From Gammaproteobacteria bacterium (GTDB taxonomy: Bacteria > Pseudomonadota > Gammaproteobacteria > SZUA-229): 64,000 bases of DNA. The stretch is from NCBI GenBank assembly GCA_029882215.1, contig JAOULC010000016.1, forward strand, positions 1 to 64,000. Direction: 5' to 3'. Shown piece after piece: positions 1 through 12,511 of the stretch. The stretch's first letter is position 1, and each line of letters starts with the position of its first letter. The notes below the pieces were generated by a model. It was not told the DNA's origin, did no database searches, and saw nothing but the letters and a program-made list of their open reading frames with translations. The translations under genes and the position numbers were made by a program.

Positions 1-428
1 CAGTGCGGGGTATTCTTGAACCGTTTATTCAGCAACAACCCGCTCGCATTGTTATTGCGAACCGAACCTTGGAACGCGCGCAACAATTAGCATCAGATTT
101 TTCAGACATCGCGGAAATTGAGGTGTTTACATTTGCTGAACTAAAAGGTCAGCAATTCGATATTATTATCAACGGCACATCGGCCAGTTTAAGCGGTGAC
201 TTGCCACCATTACCAGCCGGTTTATTAAAAGACAACAGCACCAGCTATGACATGATGTATGCAAAAGAAGACACTCCCTTCATGACATGGTCACGGGAAA
301 ATAATGCGTTAAGAGTCATTGATGGCCTTGGCATGTTAGTTGAGCAAGCCGCTGAGTCTTTTTATTGCTGGCGTAAGATAAGACCACAGACCAGGGCGGT
401 TATAGATTTCGTACGGGGAAGTTTATAG
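1..428 (+). CDS. aroE: Shikimate dehydrogenase, C-terminal part (cut by window edge)
   Basis: This is the last ~142 codons of an AroE-type shikimate dehydrogenase, which reduces 3-dehydroshikimate with NADPH in aromatic amino acid synthesis. The reading frame is open to the first base, so the gene starts upstream; the GTG at position 3 is almost certainly an internal valine before RGIL. The visible part holds the NADP-binding NRT motif (IANRTLERA), the IINGTSASL stretch and the C-terminal GMLVEQAAESF segment, all characteristic of the family. The catalytic N-terminal domain is outside the window. It converges on a small secreted-protein gene, and its stop codon sits in the loop of a strong hairpin. 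Confidence 0.95.
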   Translation, partial: VRGILEPFIQQQPARIVIANRTLERAQQLASDFSDIAEIEVFTFAELKGQQFDIIINGTSASLSGDLPPLPAGLLKDNSTSYDMMYAKEDTPFMTWSRENNALRVIDGLGMLVEQAAESFYCWRKIRPQTRAVIDFVRGSL

Positions 429-438
429 TTCCCCGTAC
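411..438. terminator. Bidirectional hairpin at the end of aroE
   Basis: A perfect 10-bp stem, GTACGGGGAA with TTCCCCGTAC, has an 8-base loop that contains the aroE stop codon. It lies between two convergent genes, so it probably ends both transcripts. The following T content is weak on the + strand, so it may act as a 3' stabilising hairpin rather than a classical terminator. Confidence 0.6.
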
Positions 439-445
439 TTAGTCA

Positions 446-907
446 TTATCTCTCGTATCTCCTTTCCAGATACTGTAACTCTTTTTCTTTATCTTCCTTA
501 TCTGTATATTCCTTGCTGCGGCGTTCCATTCTAATGGCTTTCTCTTTCTCTATCTTTCTGTCTCTGAGATTATCATTACGTCTGTCTCTGGCACTTTCCA
601 ACTCCCTTTCTCTGGCATTATCAATATTCATTCTCTGTTTGTAGTGTCCGCCTTCCTGTCTGCGATTTGCAAACTCTATACCGTTACGAACCTCCTGCAT
701 TGCTTTTTGGATATGCCTCAGTGCTTTTGCCCGGTGCCCGCCTTTATTAGGCGTGGCTTTCATCAGAGCTCTTTCAGCATTTTGTAAAATTTGCAATGAT
801 CTTTCCATTGCTGGCTGTCGCATAGCAAATGCCGATTGATTCATACTCATCATAACTACACTACTGGCAAATAGTGTTACCAGAACTTTTTTCCACATTA
901 TCATCAC
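446..907 (-). CDS. Small secreted, highly charged helical protein of unknown function
   Basis: I do not recognise a family. The 153-residue product starts with a typical signal peptide (residues ~1-28, ending near SAFA), predicting export to the periplasm. The rest is strongly hydrophilic and helical. Residues 30-75 carry leucine/alanine repeats (AERALMKA, KALRHIQKAMQEV). The C-terminal 80 residues are almost entirely Arg, Lys, Glu, Asp and Asn (many RDRR, KEKE and ERR runs), consistent with a single charged helix or coiled coil. Start choice between the first and fourth codon is uncertain because both are Met. It stands alone, convergent with aroE. Confidence 0.7.
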   Translation of the reverse strand: MMIMWKKVLVTLFASSVVMMSMNQSAFAMRQPAMERSLQILQNAERALMKATPNKGGHRAKALRHIQKAMQEVRNGIEFANRRQEGGHYKQRMNIDNARERELESARDRRNDNLRDRKIEKEKAIRMERRSKEYTDKEDKEKELQYLERRYER

Positions 908-1000
908 CCTTTTTAATATTTATAAATATAACGATGCGCCACGTTATAAACCATCACAGTCAACATAGCATAGTCTATTCTTATATATTACCCAATAAAA

Positions 1001-1020
1001 AACCCGAACAGAGCCGGGTT
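1001..1020 (-). terminator. Rho-independent terminator after the DUF2914 gene
   Basis: On the minus strand a stem of AACCCG with CGGGTT and an 8-base loop is followed by a run of T. It sits 28 bases past the stop of the DUF2914 gene. Confidence 0.75.
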
Positions 1021-1047
1021 TTCTATCGAACATATTATTTAGTACTT

Positions 1048-1500
1048 CTAGTTAAGTTTATTTTCTGCCGGTGACTCCATCTGAGTATCGCCGGGTGTTG
1101 CCGGTGTGTCCATGGCTTTGACAGGCACATAAGCCATGCTTTCCTCGGCCAGAGTTTTACCTTCCTCATCCACCACCGTCACTATCCACTCACCAAGCCA
1201 CTGAGGTTGCAGGTTCTTACTGGACCAGATGCGCCAGCGATCTGATCCCACTTTAAATTTAACTTCCGCTTTTATATCTCCGCTGTGTTCCCAGCGATGA
1301 GTCACGGTATGCCCGGCCATTCCTTTTACTTCGGTAAAGAAATAGACTTTTTCAACATCATTGGTTAACTGCCCCAGATTATCAATGGGTTCACGGTTTT
1401 CTACACCACTGGTGAACCCTGAACGCGGTATACTTTCTGATGCCGAGACAGCTGTTGATAAAAGCATTACACTCATTGCGATTAAAGACATTATTTTCAT
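1048..1500 (-). CDS. DUF2914 domain protein, exported
   Basis: The 150-residue product has a signal peptide (MKIMSLIAM to about SAS) and then a DUF2914 domain: a YFFTEVKGM stretch, the THRWEH core, the DRWRIWSSK motif and a WIVTVVDEEGK strand. The family is of unknown function and often follows a membrane or regulatory domain; here it stands alone as a probable periplasmic beta protein. I chose the Met at 1500 rather than a longer frame start at 1593, because GGAG lies just upstream and a signal peptide follows directly. The C-terminal ~20 residues are Pro/Thr/Glu rich and probably disordered. Confidence 0.8.
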   Translation of the reverse strand: MKIMSLIAMSVMLLSTAVSASESIPRSGFTSGVENREPIDNLGQLTNDVEKVYFFTEVKGMAGHTVTHRWEHSGDIKAEVKFKVGSDRWRIWSSKNLQPQWLGEWIVTVVDEEGKTLAEESMAYVPVKAMDTPATPGDTQMESPAENKLN

Positions 1501-1617
1501 TAGAAACTCCTTGTCATTGCTCTTTTTTTGAGCAACAAAGATTAACATAATAAATCCACTAAAAGAAATACTCCCCGCTTCCGCTATGGCCAAAAGGCGT
1601 TTTCAAACGATAGTCGG

Positions 1618-1648
1618 TTACTGAGTCTGCTCTAGTCAGACACAGTAA
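1618..1648. terminator. Imperfect 12-bp hairpin between the carbonic anhydrase-like and DUF2914 genes
   Basis: TTACTG-A-GTCTG pairs with CAGAC-A-CAGTAA around a 7-base loop, with one central mismatch. It follows the minus-strand gamma carbonic anhydrase-like gene. The T-rich tract lies on the + strand side, so termination of the minus transcript is only likely, not certain. Confidence 0.45.
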
Positions 1649-1707
1649 TCTTTTTATCTTGCTCTTTTATAGCCTGCAGAAGACGAATTACCAGCAGAAG
1701 GGGCAAA

Positions 1708-2235
1708 CTAATCGTTTTTGTGGCGCCGCTGCAAGCGGACATAATGCTCGGCCGAATACTTAAAATAGTCTTTTTCTTTTTCGGTTAATTCACGTGCCCG
1801 GCGCACGGGATTACCCAGATATAAAAAGCCGCTTTGCAGTTCTTTATTTGGCGGCACCACACTGCCTGCTGCCACTATCACCTGCTTTCTGATGATGGCA
1901 CCATCCAGCACTGTCGCCGACATGCCAATTAAGCAGCTGTCCTCAATCGTACAGGCATGCAAAACTGCATTGTGGCCCACGGTAACATCATTACCGACTA
2001 GCAGGCCACGACCGTTGCCCAGAGGACCCTCGTGCGTGACATGCAGGACACTGCCATCCTGAATATTACTTCTGTCACCAATTTGGATTTTGTTAACATC
2101 GCCTCGCAATACAGCCATCGGCCAGACTGAGCTGTCTTTACCCAGTACCACATTACCGCAAACCAGTGCCATTTCATCAACAAAAACACCGTCAGCAAGC
2201 TCCGGTATCATGCCATCAAAGTCGCGTACTGCCAT
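1708..2235 (-). CDS. Gamma carbonic anhydrase family protein (YrdA/CaiE-like)
   Basis: A 175-residue left-handed beta-helix protein made of hexapeptide repeats (VFVDEMALVCGNVVLG, SVWPMAVLRGDV, IQIGDRSNIQDGSVLH). It carries the metal-ligand histidines expected of the gamma class (VLHVTHEG and VGHNAVLHAC), the GMSATVLDGA stretch and the LGNPVRRARELT C-terminal helix of YrdA-type proteins. Members bind zinc or iron in a trimer. Many bacterial homologues show little or no carbonic anhydrase activity, so the reaction is not assured. It ends an apparent two-gene unit with glutathione reductase, whose stop lies 19 bases upstream. Confidence 0.88.
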   Translation of the reverse strand: MAVRDFDGMIPELADGVFVDEMALVCGNVVLGKDSSVWPMAVLRGDVNKIQIGDRSNIQDGSVLHVTHEGPLGNGRGLLVGNDVTVGHNAVLHACTIEDSCLIGMSATVLDGAIIRKQVIVAAGSVVPPNKELQSGFLYLGNPVRRARELTEKEKDYFKYSAEHYVRLQRRHKND

Positions 2236-2254
2236 TTTTTACTCTCAAAAATAG

Positions 2255-3634
2255 TTATCGCATCGTTACCAGTTCTTCTGAACTGGTCGGGTGGATTGCT
2301 AGTGTGTCATCGAGGTCGGCTTTGCATGCCCCCATGCGGATAGCCACAGCAAAACCCTGTAGCATTTCATCCGCACCCGGGCCAATAATATGACAACCAA
2401 TGACTTTTTCCTGCGGCCCAACCACCACCAGCTTCATGGCTGTTTCAACTTTGTGCTCAGTCATTGCGTTATACATCGCAGTAAAGCGTGTGCTATACAC
2501 TTTTACTGCCGAGCCATGCTCTTCTTTGGCTTCTTCTTCTGTTAAACCGACTGTGCCGATTGGCGGATGACTAAACACCACTGTTGGAATTAAATCGTAA
2601 TTTAAATGCCGTCCTTCCATGCCGCCATATAATCTGTCAGCCATTCTTCTGCCGGCAGCAATGGCAACCGGTGTCAGCTGAGCACGGCGGGTAACATCTC
2701 CCAGTGAATACAGGTTATCAATATTAGTTTCCTGAAAATCATTACACGGCACATAACCGTCGCAATCCATATCCACACCGGTAAGCTCGATGTTCATACC
2801 CTCGGTATTAGGCTCACGCCCTATCGCCCATATCACCTGATCAAAGCCTTCCGTGCGCTTGCCCTGTTCGCACACTAATGTTAACGAGCCGTTGTCCTCT
2901 TTGATCAGTTCAGCCACCTGAGTACGCGCCATCAGATCAACGCCATCATTCACCATGGCTTCCATCAGGCTTTCACGCAGCATGGCATCGAAGCTGCGCA
3001 GGAACTGTCCTTTACGAATAAATAAAGCCACATCAGTGCCCAGACTGTTCAGCACACCGGCAATTTCAACCGCAATATAACCGGCACCGACTACCGCTAC
3101 TTTTTTAGGCTGAGTTTCTAAAGCAAAAAAACCATCTGAAGTAATGCCGTAATCGGCACCCGGGATATCCGGTACCGTGGGCTTGGTGCCCGGTGAAATC
3201 ACAATTTTATCGGCTGTGATCTGTTTGCCATCGACATCCAGCGTATGTGCATCGACGAATTTTGCATAGCCCTGGATTTCATCAATCTTCGAGTCTTTCA
3301 GATAACTGTGATACCAGCTATTGATACCGCTAATATAGTCTTCACGTTTTTTAACCAGTGCTGACCAGTCAAAGCCATTATTAGTCACATCAAAACCGTA
3401 GTCTTTAGCATGCTCGATTGAGTGCGCCAGAGAACCGCCAAACCACATTACTTTTTTCGGCACGCAGCCCACGTTCACACAGGTACCGCCAATCTTACCG
3501 GCCTCGACCACAGCGCACTTTGCACCGTATAAAGCCGCTCGTTCAGCAACTGAGAGTCCACCACTGCCGCCGCCAATGGCAATCAGGTCGTAGTCATAGC
3601 TGTGTTTTTTTATGTTTGCAGTTTGATCAGTCAT
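2255..3634 (-). CDS. gor: Glutathione-disulfide reductase
   Basis: A 459-residue class I flavoprotein disulfide reductase that keeps cytosolic glutathione reduced using NADPH. The order is the N-terminal FAD site (GGGSGG, residues 21-26), the redox-active Cys52 and Cys57 in [13 protein letters not shown], the NADPH-binding [11 protein letters not shown] fold in the middle, and the C-terminal HPTSSEE segment with the catalytic His448 and Glu453. Length and motifs match bacterial Gor rather than dihydrolipoamide dehydrogenase. It is divergent from ubiA (61-bp gap) and probably cotranscribed with the gamma carbonic anhydrase-like gene. Confidence 0.93.
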   Translation of the reverse strand: MTDQTANIKKHSYDYDLIAIGGGSGGLSVAERAALYGAKCAVVEAGKIGGTCVNVGCVPKKVMWFGGSLAHSIEHAKDYGFDVTNNGFDWSALVKKREDYISGINSWYHSYLKDSKIDEIQGYAKFVDAHTLDVDGKQITADKIVISPGTKPTVPDIPGADYGITSDGFFALETQPKKVAVVGAGYIAVEIAGVLNSLGTDVALFIRKGQFLRSFDAMLRESLMEAMVNDGVDLMARTQVAELIKEDNGSLTLVCEQGKRTEGFDQVIWAIGREPNTEGMNIELTGVDMDCDGYVPCNDFQETNIDNLYSLGDVTRRAQLTPVAIAAGRRMADRLYGGMEGRHLNYDLIPTVVFSHPPIGTVGLTEEEAKEEHGSAVKVYSTRFTAMYNAMTEHKVETAMKLVVVGPQEKVIGCHIIGPGADEMLQGFAVAIRMGACKADLDDTLAIHPTSSEELVTMR

Positions 3635-3695
3635 AGCGGCTCTTATTTATTAGCGAGTAGTCAGGTAATATAGTGTTCTTTTAAAATAATTATAC

Positions 3696-4622
3696 ATGGG
3701 ATTTTGCTTGTTCATGGTCATTTTCCGATATTTACGAAAACTTGCCAATCACTCCGATAACCCGATTGTTCAGCAACTGGAAAACTATGCTTACCTGATT
3801 CGTTTAGACCGCCCTATTGGTATTTTGTTACTGCTCTGGCCAACACTATGGGCGCTGTGGATTGCCGCTGAAGGGGTGCCCCATATCGGGGTTTTAATTG
3901 TTTTCACACTCGGCGTCATTTTCATGCGCTCAGCTGGCTGCGCCATTAATGACTATGCCGACCGTAAAGTTGATGGCAAAGTCAGCCGCACCAAGAGCCG
4001 GCCGATTGTCAGCGGCAAGGTTACACCGAAAGAGGCGCTCTGGGTTTTTATCTGCCTCACGATTTGCTCATTTCTGCTGGTGTTATTCATGAATAAACTC
4101 ACCATTTATTTATCATTTGCCGGCGCGGCGCTGGCAGCCAGCTACCCGTTCATGAAACGCTACCATTTTTTGCCTCAGGTACACCTTGGCGCCGCTTTTG
4201 GCTGGGCCGTACCGATGGCTTATGCCGCTCAAAGCAATGAAATCACAACCATTGCCTGGTTACTGTTTCTGGCGACCGTTTTATGGGCCACCGCTTACGA
4301 CACCATGTACGGCATGGCTGACCGTGAAGATGACATCAAAATCGGCGTAAAATCAACCGCCATTTTATTTGGTGACGCCGACTGGATCCTGATTGGTGTT
4401 ATTCAGCTGATGTTAGTCCTTACCCTGCTCTTAATAGGCAGCCGTGCCGAAATGGGTATGTATTATTATTTGGCAGTATTCATTGCCAGCCTGCTGGCTG
4501 TTTACCAGCAGTACCTGATCGCAGACCGTGACCCTAAAATGTGTATTGAGGCTTTTTTAAACAATAACTGGTTCGGCATGGTGGTATTCATTGGCATTGT
4601 GCTGGACTACGCTGGCCGATAA
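3696..4622 (+). CDS. ubiA: 4-hydroxybenzoate octaprenyltransferase
   Basis: A 308-residue polytopic membrane prenyltransferase that attaches the isoprenoid tail to 4-hydroxybenzoate in ubiquinone synthesis. It has the two Asp-rich prenyl-diphosphate motifs, NDYADRKVD (residues ~85-93) and DTMYGMADREDD (~200-211), with hydrophobic helices between. The RLDRPIGILLLLWPTLWAL start of the core is diagnostic. Neither the Met at 3696 nor that at 3714 has a convincing ribosome-binding site, so the N-terminus is uncertain by six residues. pyrE follows after 76 bases. Confidence 0.93.
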   Translation: MGFCLFMVIFRYLRKLANHSDNPIVQQLENYAYLIRLDRPIGILLLLWPTLWALWIAAEGVPHIGVLIVFTLGVIFMRSAGCAINDYADRKVDGKVSRTKSRPIVSGKVTPKEALWVFICLTICSFLLVLFMNKLTIYLSFAGAALAASYPFMKRYHFLPQVHLGAAFGWAVPMAYAAQSNEITTIAWLLFLATVLWATAYDTMYGMADREDDIKIGVKSTAILFGDADWILIGVIQLMLVLTLLLIGSRAEMGMYYYLAVFIASLLAVYQQYLIADRDPKMCIEAFLNNNWFGMVVFIGIVLDYAGR

Positions 4623-4698
4623 TCGCCTCTATCAATAGAGACATCAGGCGAACTTCGTTACAATACAGCCCGACACCAACCTGACAAGAGACCAACTG

Positions 4699-5343
4699 AT
4701 GCAAGATTATCAACGCAAATTTATTGAACTCGCTATGACCAGCAAGGTACTTCGTTTTGGTGAGTTCACCTTAAAATCCGGTCGCGTCAGTCCTTATTTT
4801 TTTAATGCCGGTTTATTCAATAGTGGCAATGCCCTTGCTGAACTGGGGCGCTGTTATGCGCAGGCGGTTGTTGACAGCGGTATTCAGTTCGATGTGCTAT
4901 TCGGCCCGGCCTATAAAGGCATACCGGTCGCCGCGGTAACGGTAATGGCCCTGGCTACTGAGCATGGTATCGACATGCCCTATGCCTTTAACCGTAAAGA
5001 AGCCAAAGCACATGGTGAAGGTGGCAATATTGTCGGCGCGCCATTAGCCGGCAAGCGCGTACTAATTATTGATGATGTGATCACTGCGGGCACGGCTATT
5101 CGCGAAGCAGTTGATATTATCAAGGCAGAACAAGCAGAGCCGGTCGGTGTATTAATCGCACTGGATCGTCAGGAAAAAGGTCAGGGTGACATCTCTGCGG
5201 TGCAGGAAGTTGAACGCGACTTCGCTATCACGGTTTCCAATATTGTCACCATGCAAAACCTGATCAGCTTTTTATCAGAAGATGATTCACAGGCAGACAT
5301 GCTGAAACTGATGATGGATTATCGTCAGCAATACGGGATTTAA
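4699..5343 (+). CDS. pyrE: Orotate phosphoribosyltransferase
   Basis: A 214-residue type I phosphoribosyltransferase that joins orotate and PRPP to make OMP in pyrimidine synthesis. The PRPP motif [13 protein letters not shown] is at residues 121-133, the flexible catalytic loop [12 protein letters not shown] is at 98-109, and the orotate-site [12 protein letters not shown] stretch is at 28-39. Length equals E. coli PyrE. It starts after a weak AGAG and is followed by a hairpin at 5384-5408. Confidence 0.96.
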   Translation: MQDYQRKFIELAMTSKVLRFGEFTLKSGRVSPYFFNAGLFNSGNALAELGRCYAQAVVDSGIQFDVLFGPAYKGIPVAAVTVMALATEHGIDMPYAFNRKEAKAHGEGGNIVGAPLAGKRVLIIDDVITAGTAIREAVDIIKAEQAEPVGVLIALDRQEKGQGDISAVQEVERDFAITVSNIVTMQNLISFLSEDDSQADMLKLMMDYRQQYGI

Positions 5344-5383
5344 TAGCCGGCTAAAAAATTGCCTGACGACATAATACTTAGCA

Positions 5384-5408
5384 CAAGGTGCCAGCCTCTG
5401 ACACCTTG
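5384..5408. terminator. Hairpin between pyrE and the TauE/SafE gene
   Basis: CAAGGTG-C-CAG pairs with CTG-A-CACCTTG around a 3-base loop. It lies between convergent genes and lacks a long T run, so its termination strength is uncertain. Confidence 0.5.
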
Positions 5409-5425
5409 ATCATACTCAACTAAAT

Positions 5426-5449
5426 ACAGAGCACTGTACAGAGCACTGT
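5426..5449. repeat. Tandem duplication of a 12-bp unit
   Basis: ACAGAGCACTGT occurs twice back to back just outside the stop codon of the TauE/SafE gene. It looks like a recent local duplication; no function is indicated. Confidence 0.7.
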
Positions 5450-5451
5450 CG

Positions 5452-6228
5452 CTAACTAAAAATCAGCTTAAGACCGACCAGCATCGTTATCACCTCAAAC
5501 ACCCGCTTAATCAAATAATTGCTTTTCTTAATACTGATATGTGCGCCGGCATAGCCACCGATAAAAGATCCGAGTATCAACGCCGGTAACCAGTCCCATT
5601 GAATGGAGCCCAGCAAACCCAAGGTGATGGCACCGGCACCATTCCAGAACAAACCTACCAAAATCAGGGTATAGGCAACAGCCCGTTTATAATCCAGACC
5701 AAACCATTTAACTAACCACAGCGTTACAAAAAGTCCTGTACCGGATGTCAGAGAGCCATTAAGCACGCCAATCGCAAATAGCACCAGCCCGCCAATCAGA
5801 TAACCCAATGAATCCCGGTGTTTCACATCCAGCATCTGACCCAGTTGCTTTTGCAAAAAAGAATAAAGCGCCAGACATATTGTTAAGCCGCCTAATGCCA
5901 GTTCGGCCAAGCGGTCAGGTATATCCAGTATTAACACAGCACCCAGTATGACCCCGGGCAAGCCTGTCGCCAGAATAAAAACAGCGAACTGTCTCTCAAG
6001 CGCCCCCTCTCTCAGATGTCTGACTGTGGCACCCACACCCAGAGCCACACTGGCCACTTTATGTGTAGCCAGTGCCGTACTAAATGTTAAACCGAGAAAA
6101 ATAATAGCAGGCAGCTGTAATAGACCGGCGCCACCACCTGCCATTGCCGAGAACAGGTTCGCAGTAATCGAGATAATTAACAGTATTATTTGATTGAATA
6201 ATTCTTGCATAGTGACTATTTTATCCAC
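5452..6228 (-). CDS. TauE/SafE family sulfite/anion permease
   Basis: A 258-residue inner-membrane protein with about eight hydrophobic segments. It shows the TauE/SafE features: an N-terminal glycine-rich loop (SAMAGGGAGLLQLPA, residues ~28-42), an ATHKVASVALG motif (~55-65), a second glycine-rich motif (GVLNGSLTSGTG) in the second half and the final GGYAGAHISIKK before the last helix. The family exports or imports sulfite, sulfoacetate or related anions; the substrate cannot be read from sequence. It is not in an operon. Met1 and Met7 are both possible starts. Confidence 0.85.
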   Translation of the reverse strand: MDKIVTMQELFNQIILLIISITANLFSAMAGGGAGLLQLPAIIFLGLTFSTALATHKVASVALGVGATVRHLREGALERQFAVFILATGLPGVILGAVLILDIPDRLAELALGGLTICLALYSFLQKQLGQMLDVKHRDSLGYLIGGLVLFAIGVLNGSLTSGTGLFVTLWLVKWFGLDYKRAVAYTLILVGLFWNGAGAITLGLLGSIQWDWLPALILGSFIGGYAGAHISIKKSNYLIKRVFEVITMLVGLKLIFS

Positions 6229-6296
6229 AACAGGCTTAAGAAATTACGCTATAATCTTTGCAAATAGAGATATCAGATAAAGGAATTGCCATCTTC

Positions 6297-9262
<2,966 letters not shown>

Positions 9263-9347
9263 AGTGTTACAACTCAAAGAATGAACTCGTTATTAAATAT
9301 TTAAATAATATATTGTTTAAAAAACAACGTGAAGCTAAGTCTGACGG

Positions 9348-9803
9348 TTACTTTTTTCCGGTACTTCCAAAACCACCTTCACCACGGTCACTGTCGGCAA
9401 ACTCTTCAACCTGTTCAAACTCCACCTGTACAACGGGCACGAATACAAGCTGAGCAATGCGGTCACCGCATTCAATTTCAAATTCTTTATCACCACGGTT
9501 CCACATTGATACAAACAGTTGACCCTGATAATCGGAATCAATCAGACCCACCAGATTACCCAGCACTATGCCGTGTTTATGACCCAGACCAGAGCGCGGT
9601 AAAATTGTCGCGGCCAAGCTATTATCAGCAATATGGATCGCAATACCTGTTGGAATCAACTCGGTCTGACCCGGCTTTAATAATATTTTCTGATCAATAC
9701 AGGCCCGCAGATCCATACCGGCTGAACCGTCTGTTGTATATGCCGGTAAAGGAATCTCATTACCTATGCGCTGATCTAAAACTTTTAACTGTATTTTACT
9801 CAT
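9348..9803 (-). CDS. dut: dUTP diphosphatase
   Basis: A 151-residue trimeric dUTPase that hydrolyses dUTP to dUMP and PPi, protecting DNA from uracil and feeding dTMP synthesis. All five family motifs are present in order: [35 protein letters not shown] and the C-terminal [10 protein letters not shown]. It overlaps the end of coaBC by 8 bases, indicating cotranscription and probable translational coupling; algC follows after about 85 bases. Confidence 0.96.
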   Translation of the reverse strand: MSKIQLKVLDQRIGNEIPLPAYTTDGSAGMDLRACIDQKILLKPGQTELIPTGIAIHIADNSLAATILPRSGLGHKHGIVLGNLVGLIDSDYQGQLFVSMWNRGDKEFEIECGDRIAQLVFVPVVQVEFEQVEEFADSDRGEGGFGSTGKK

Positions 9804-11019
9804 GCTGTTCCGTTATTTTTTCATCATTAATATAGTGGCTGGCAATCAGACCAATCAGTTCTGTTGCCAGTCTTGTTTTTGTCGACTTTTCAAATTCTGT
9901 CGTGCTGTTAGCGCTGAAAACCGTTGCGCTATTATAATCACTATTAAATCCAGAGTCTGATTTATCCACTCTGTTAGCGACGATCATATCCAGCTGTTTA
10001 GACTCTAGTTTTTGCTTAGCATATTGTTCTAGATTTTCAGTTTCCGCCGCAAAGCCAACGCAAAAAGGTCTGTTCTGTAGACTGGCAACCATCGCCAATA
10101 TATCGGGGTTTTTGACTAACTCGAGCGTGATAGTATCAGCGTGTTTTTTTATTTTCTGGCCTTCAATTGCCCGCGGGCGATAATCCGCCACTGCTGCCAC
10201 CGCAATAAAAATATCGATTTCATTAATATTGCGCTGTACTGCCGCTAGCATTTGTGCGGCGGATTCGACACGGCTCAGCTGTATACGCTCGCTTACTTCG
10301 AGTGAACACGGCCCACTCACCAGTTCAACACTGGCACCGGCTTCCAGCGCTGCATGAGCAATCGCGTAACCCATTTTGCCGGAACTATGATTACTGATAT
10401 AGCGCACCGGGTCTATGGCCTCACGAGTTGGCCCGGCCGTTAGCATGACACGAATACCACTGAGTGTTTTTTGCTTAAACAATGATGCCAGCTTTTCAGT
10501 CATCTCTTCGGCCTCCAGCATTCTTCCTTCGCCCACATCACCACAGGCCTGTTGTCCGGCTGCCGGGCCAAAAATTTCTATATTTCTGGATTTTAAAATC
10601 TGCAAATTCTTCTGCGTAGCTTGATTTGACCACATCGCCTGATTCATTGCAGGAGCCAGTGCAACCGGTGCCTTACTGGCCAGACAAACTGCCGTTAATA
10701 AGTCTCCGGCCTCGCCACCAGCCAGACGGGCCATACTGTTGGCAGTAGCGGGTGCTATCACAATCGCATCGGCCCAGCGCGCCAGTTCAATGTGCCCCAT
10801 CGCCGCTTCAGCTTGCGGATCTAAAAGACTTGTATGCACCGGATTGCCTGATATGGCCTGAAAAGTCAGCGCCGTGACAAACTCTTGCGCTGACTCGGTC
10901 ATTATCACCTGTACATTAGCGCCCTGATCTTTTAGACGACGCACCAGTGTGACACTTTTATAAGCTGCGATGCCACCCGTTACGCCCAGCAGAATATTTT
11001 TATTATGGAAGAAATTCAT
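9796..11019 (-). CDS. coaBC: Bifunctional phosphopantothenoylcysteine decarboxylase/synthetase
   Basis: A 407-residue fusion enzyme of coenzyme A synthesis. The N-terminal CoaC half (residues ~1-190) is a flavoprotein with [11 protein letters not shown], the HIELARWAD catalytic-His segment and the PAMNQAMW motif. The C-terminal CoaB half joins phosphopantothenate and cysteine using CTP and carries [25 protein letters not shown] and the KIKK motif. I prefer the Met at 11019, which gives the usual N-terminus, over 11043; neither has a clear ribosome-binding site. It is divergent from radC and first in the coaBC-dut-algC-argB operon. Confidence 0.95.
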   Translation of the reverse strand: MNFFHNKNILLGVTGGIAAYKSVTLVRRLKDQGANVQVIMTESAQEFVTALTFQAISGNPVHTSLLDPQAEAAMGHIELARWADAIVIAPATANSMARLAGGEAGDLLTAVCLASKAPVALAPAMNQAMWSNQATQKNLQILKSRNIEIFGPAAGQQACGDVGEGRMLEAEEMTEKLASLFKQKTLSGIRVMLTAGPTREAIDPVRYISNHSSGKMGYAIAHAALEAGASVELVSGPCSLEVSERIQLSRVESAAQMLAAVQRNINEIDIFIAVAAVADYRPRAIEGQKIKKHADTITLELVKNPDILAMVASLQNRPFCVGFAAETENLEQYAKQKLESKQLDMIVANRVDKSDSGFNSDYNSATVFSANSTTEFEKSTKTRLATELIGLIASHYINDEKITEQHE

Positions 11020-11162
11020 AGCGTCACAGTTTAACAGATTCATTTGTCATAGTGGAAAATACACTATTATCAGACTTTTCCGACAGTGCATGCAGTGAAT
11101 CACAGATAATATATCTGCTCAAGACAAGCATCAACACTATCGAACTGATTCACGGAGGAATC

Positions 11163-11834
11163 ATGCCAATAAGTGACTGGCCAGCCAGTGAACGCCCCAG
11201 AGAAAAACTATTAGAACGTGGAAGCCAGGCTCTCAGTGATGCAGAGCTGCTGGCTATTTTCCTGCGCACAGGTGTCAAAGGAAAATCAGCCGTCGATTTA
11301 GCGCGAGAGTTACTCAACAGTTTTGGCAGCCTGAGAAACTTACTCTGTGCAAATCAGAATGGCTTTTGTCTTCATCATGGCCTTGGCCCGGCAAAATTTG
11401 CTCAGCTTCAGGCGGTACTGGAAATGGCAAAAAGACACCTGTTTGAACAGTTACAGCGGGGCGATGCACTGGAAAATCCTGAACACACTAAAAATTACCT
11501 TGCCTCTCAGCTGCGCCCCTACAAACACGAAGTATTTGCTGCCTTATTTCTTGATAACCGCCATCGCGTCATCCGCTTTGATGAACTATTCAAAGGCACC
11601 ATAGACGGAGCCAGCGTATACCCCAGAGAAGTGGTTAAAAAAGCCATGAGCTATAACGCCGCTGCGGTTATCTTTGCACACAATCACCCTTCCGGAGTGG
11701 CTGAACCCAGTCAGGCCGACCGCAACATCACCAACCGGCTGCGCGATGCTCTTGCACTGGTTGATGTCAGGGTACTGGATCATATCGTGGTAGGGGATGA
11801 GCTGATTTCATTTGCGGAGCGAGGCTATTTATAA
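11163..11834 (+). CDS. radC: RadC family protein (JAB/MPN domain)
   Basis: A 223-residue protein with an N-terminal helix-hairpin-helix part ([14 protein letters not shown]) and a C-terminal JAB1/MPN metalloprotease-like domain with the zinc motif HNHPSG and a downstream Asp ([11 protein letters not shown]). The family is linked by name to DNA repair, but its role is unsettled. The start at 11163 is fixed by GGAGG six bases upstream and by matching the usual RadC length; a longer frame from 11052 adds 37 residues with no homology and would reach into the divergent promoter region of coaBC. Confidence 0.93.
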   Translation: MPISDWPASERPREKLLERGSQALSDAELLAIFLRTGVKGKSAVDLARELLNSFGSLRNLLCANQNGFCLHHGLGPAKFAQLQAVLEMAKRHLFEQLQRGDALENPEHTKNYLASQLRPYKHEVFAALFLDNRHRVIRFDELFKGTIDGASVYPREVVKKAMSYNAAAVIFAHNHPSGVAEPSQADRNITNRLRDALALVDVRVLDHIVVGDELISFAERGYL

Positions 11835-11888
11835 CCGTTAGTTAAAAACAATAAAATATTGACGCTTCAGTAAGGGCTAAAGGCTTGT

Positions 11889-12239
11889 TTATTTTGGCGT
11901 TTTAATCGAGCCCCAGTTAAATGTTTTAATATGATAATTTTTGCTATTCTGTTCACTTTGCGGCTGATAACTGCCGGGCAACCAGAGACGTTTTCCGGCA
12001 ATCAGTCGATCCGGATCTTTATTGATAAAAGCTTCCGGGTTGTTATCCAGCATTAAAATTTGGCAGGCCAGTCTTGAGCGCTGATTGATATTGTTTAATT
12101 GCTGACAAATCTGGCCAAGTGTCTGCCCGCTTTGCACATCCCAGTGCCTTTGCCCATTTTCATAAACCTGAACCCGTTTGCTGCCTGCTTCTGCAGACAA
12201 CGCCAGTATAAACAGAACAAAGAGACTAAGTACTTTCAT
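11889..12239 (-). CDS. Small exported protein with a FimV/LysM-like domain
   Basis: The 116-residue product has a signal peptide (to about AEA, residue 18). It then has a segment resembling the FimV N-terminal and LysM-type fold: VQSGQTLGQICQQLN, then NPEAFINKDPDRLIAGKRLWLP. This GQTL...NP.AF...D...L..G..L.LP pattern is typical of FimV-type domains that bind peptidoglycan or organise type IV pili. There is no membrane anchor, so it is likely periplasmic. It is shorter than FimV and has no pilus neighbours, so its role is open. It converges with radC. Confidence 0.7.
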   Translation of the reverse strand: MKVLSLFVLFILALSAEAGSKRVQVYENGQRHWDVQSGQTLGQICQQLNNINQRSRLACQILMLDNNPEAFINKDPDRLIAGKRLWLPGSYQPQSEQNSKNYHIKTFNWGSIKTPK

Positions 12240-12461
12240 AAATATTCTTCTGCGGTTTTTAACTCTACAGACAACTTACCACTATGTCAGTCCTTTTAAA
12301 ACCAGACAATAATAATTTATGAGATCAGTTCTGCTACCCGGGGCCGTACTTACGACTGCGTTTTACCCCGATCACCAGTTAAGAGCTATATGCCATAATG
12401 AATTATTTATTATGGTTTGCTTTAAAGGTGATTACACCCTCTAATAAATTTATTCGTGCAC

Positions 12462-12492
12462 AAAAAAAAGCCCTGCTATACAGGGCTTTTTT
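12462..12492 (-). terminator. Rho-independent terminator of the barrel-protein gene
   Basis: An A-run, GCCCTG, a 5-base loop, CAGGGC and a T-run form a near-perfect stem. On the minus strand it lies 20 bases after the stop of the outer-membrane protein gene. Confidence 0.9.
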
Positions 12493-12511
12493 AAAACTTT
12501 AACGCTTACGA

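Noticed and set aside
9329-9835. 168-aa + strand frame opposite dut
   Set aside because: It is antisense to a fully recognised dUTPase gene and lacks any domain.
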